NCBI GenBank assembly: GCA_905221605.1
Contig: CAJNDS010000257.1
Span: forward strand, 62,001-126,000
Direction of reading: 5' to 3'
Source of the DNA: Symbiodinium natans
Lineage: Eukaryota; Sar; Dinophyceae; Suessiales; Symbiodiniaceae
Length of the DNA: 64,000 nucleotides
Each line of letters starts with the position of its first letter. Positions within the stretch are counted from its first letter, which is position 1. Of the stretch, positions 62,481-64,000 are shown piece by piece. The position numbers were made by a program, and so were the translations under genes. A model generated the notes under the pieces. It was not told the origin of the DNA. It ran no database searches and saw only the letters and a program-made list of their open reading frames with translations.

Positions 62481-64000
62481 CACGCTGGCCTTTTTGCTTG
62501 CAGCCTCCTGCACCGTTTGCACGACGACGACGACAAAAGCTTGGGCCCTTGGCCTTATGCGTGCCCATTGTCCCTTGCTGCCAGGTGGACCGCGTGCACC
62601 ACATCGCTGGCAAATGTGCGTGGGTTGCGGCCCGCGAATACTGTGGGAGATGATGTCTGGATGACGGATGGGATGACGTGTCGGATAAGCTCTTTCGTCG
62701 TACCGTCTTCCAAAATGTTTCGTCTTGCTCAAATGTGCCAGTCTCACCAGCTGTTACAGTAATTAGCCAAAACTGGGGGGTCCGAGGCGAATTTCGATGT
62801 AGAGCGGATACATACTGTCAATGTGCAATTCCTATTGCCCAAAAGAGGAACAACCCAAAGTGTGCAGTTCTGCACAGTTTCGAATCTCAGAGGATCTATC
62901 TACATCCAGAGCATGCAGTGGTCGCTGGCGAGGCGGCATTGGGGGCCTAGAGCACGGCACAGCGTGTCATTTTGGGTGCCTTTAGGTCCCTGATAATTTG
63001 CAAGCCAGCATGTTAGACGCTAGATATCGTCAGATACTTGCAAAAGCCGAAAAATTCCGTGCAGTTGGCGTCACCTGGAAGGTTGCACCCGATCTCGCTC
63101 CGTGACAACATGCCTCTCGGGCTTGACGGGTTCGGCAACCTCAAAGCCATAATGAAGCTACGGCGTTCCATAGCGTACCTACGTCAAGTACAACTTCAAG
63201 TTTCGTCGGCACATCCCAGGAAACTACGTCTGCAGCAGGAACGCATCTTCTCTCTCGTCGCCAGCTTTGGGTCACTGCTCTTCTCATCCATGTTCATCAG
63301 CGCCTGTACGCAATTCGTTGCTGTGTGCTTGTTGTTGTGGTATTACATGTCGTGCAGTAGCGGCGTTTCAGAATTTCATCCCTTGTTCAACTTTCAAGCT
63401 GAACTGTCTCAAAAAATGGGTACTTTTCCGAGGCAATGTTACGAACACCATGGCCAAGTTGGCGCACATGTGGAGCCCTGGCCCATTCGTTTGATTGTCT
63501 GATGGCTATCGAATTTTTCACACCAGTAAAGGGTTTTGCGCGGAAAGCCATCTCATCTTCCAGAAGACTGACTAGATACGACGAGGTTACCCAGCGTGAG
63601 GCCCCGACTCCGTGGAATTTGCCTTCGAAACACCCGAAACTCCGCCGAGGTTTGCTTCCGTTACCACAACTCCATGTAGTTACCCCGGTAGCTAGGGCCC
63701 GAGAAGACGTGGACTCAGGGACACAGCCAGAGGCAGAGGAATAGGCAGCCGGAACCTCGGAAAACCTCCGACGATTTTTGCAAAAAGAGCAAGGAAGGCT
63801 TGACTGATGTTTGCAAATCGAACCTGTTCTGGGACGCAAATGGAGATTTCATGATTGCAGGTCATTTGATAAGTGATAGAGATGTGGCGCCGCTAGCCGC
63901 TAGTTTGTGGCCCGGCTATGACAAAGCGTTGGCAGACAGGCGGAGGAGCTTGTGTGTGGTGGTAGTTCGTTTACCCTGAATGCTGGTCTACTCAGCCCCA
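62481..64000. other. No confident gene; possible decayed coding at 63100-63744
   Basis: Frames at 63038-63502 and 63436-63744 overlap, and each reads partly like protein (YNFKFRRHIPGNYVCSRNAS in one frame, FTPVKGFARKAISSSRRLTR in another), as expected of a decayed gene with indels. No family recognised. Confidence 0.3.

Noticed and set aside
1-64000. Dinoflagellate spliced-leader relicts (CCATTTTGGCTCAAG) as marks of retroposed genes
   Set aside because: None noticed by eye near the start of any ORF. Absence cannot be proven without a program.

Overview
This is nuclear DNA from a large, repeat-rich, gene-poor eukaryotic genome. A dinoflagellate (Symbiodiniaceae or Polarella type) is my best guess. 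The reasons are TTTAGGG-type telomere-like arrays, several reverse transcriptase (RT)/RNase H families of the sort common in dinoflagellates, long minisatellite fields and no compact gene clusters. The organism call is inference. I saw no bacterial operon, rRNA, tRNA, CRISPR array or spliced-leader sequence, but I could not scan for these by program.

Layout. 1-4.3 kb: a conserved protein fragment, then a proline-rich ORF that shifts frame into a zinc-finger plus kinase-like ORF. 4.3-8.3 kb: no recognisable gene. 8.3-10.1 kb: a mosaic of duplicated segments and a broken gene. 10.3-15.2 kb: minisatellites, telomere-like arrays and a large palindrome. 15.7-17.3 kb: an RT-RNase H gene with one frameshift, followed by a 261-bp direct repeat pair. 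19.9-22.0 kb and 30.4-30.6 kb: the two halves of one RNase H domain. 22,030-30,370: an apparently complete Ty1/copia-type LTR retrotransposon inserted into that domain, with identical 134-bp LTRs and a 5-bp target duplication. 32.2-32.9 kb: one intact orphan ORF. 39,201-45,663: an apparently complete Penelope-like element (PLE) with identical 300-bp pseudo-LTRs and an N-terminal GIY-YIG endonuclease fused to RT, sitting in a TG microsatellite. 46-64 kb: mostly intergenic or possibly intronic DNA with short coding-like stretches, a foldback element at 48.3-49.1 kb and simple repeats.

The two complete elements are the main content. The LTR element encodes, in order: a leader ORF, Gag with a zinc knuckle and aspartic protease, then integrase, RT, RNase H and a C-terminal tail. 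The reading frame is broken twice in ways that suggest recoding: a GGGTTTG heptamer in the right frame for a -1 shift near the Gag start, and one in-frame UAG between protease and Pol. Pol has a SAP-like N-terminus and a C-terminal membrane helix plus a small cysteine domain resembling the Ada zinc-binding fold. The PLE matches the published class with permuted domains (N-terminal GIY-YIG, CxC linker, pseudo-LTRs, microsatellite bias, no hammerhead ribozyme). It also carries two upstream ORFs. The second is in the same frame as the endonuclease-RT ORF and separated from it by a single UGA. Identical terminal repeats mean both insertions are young.
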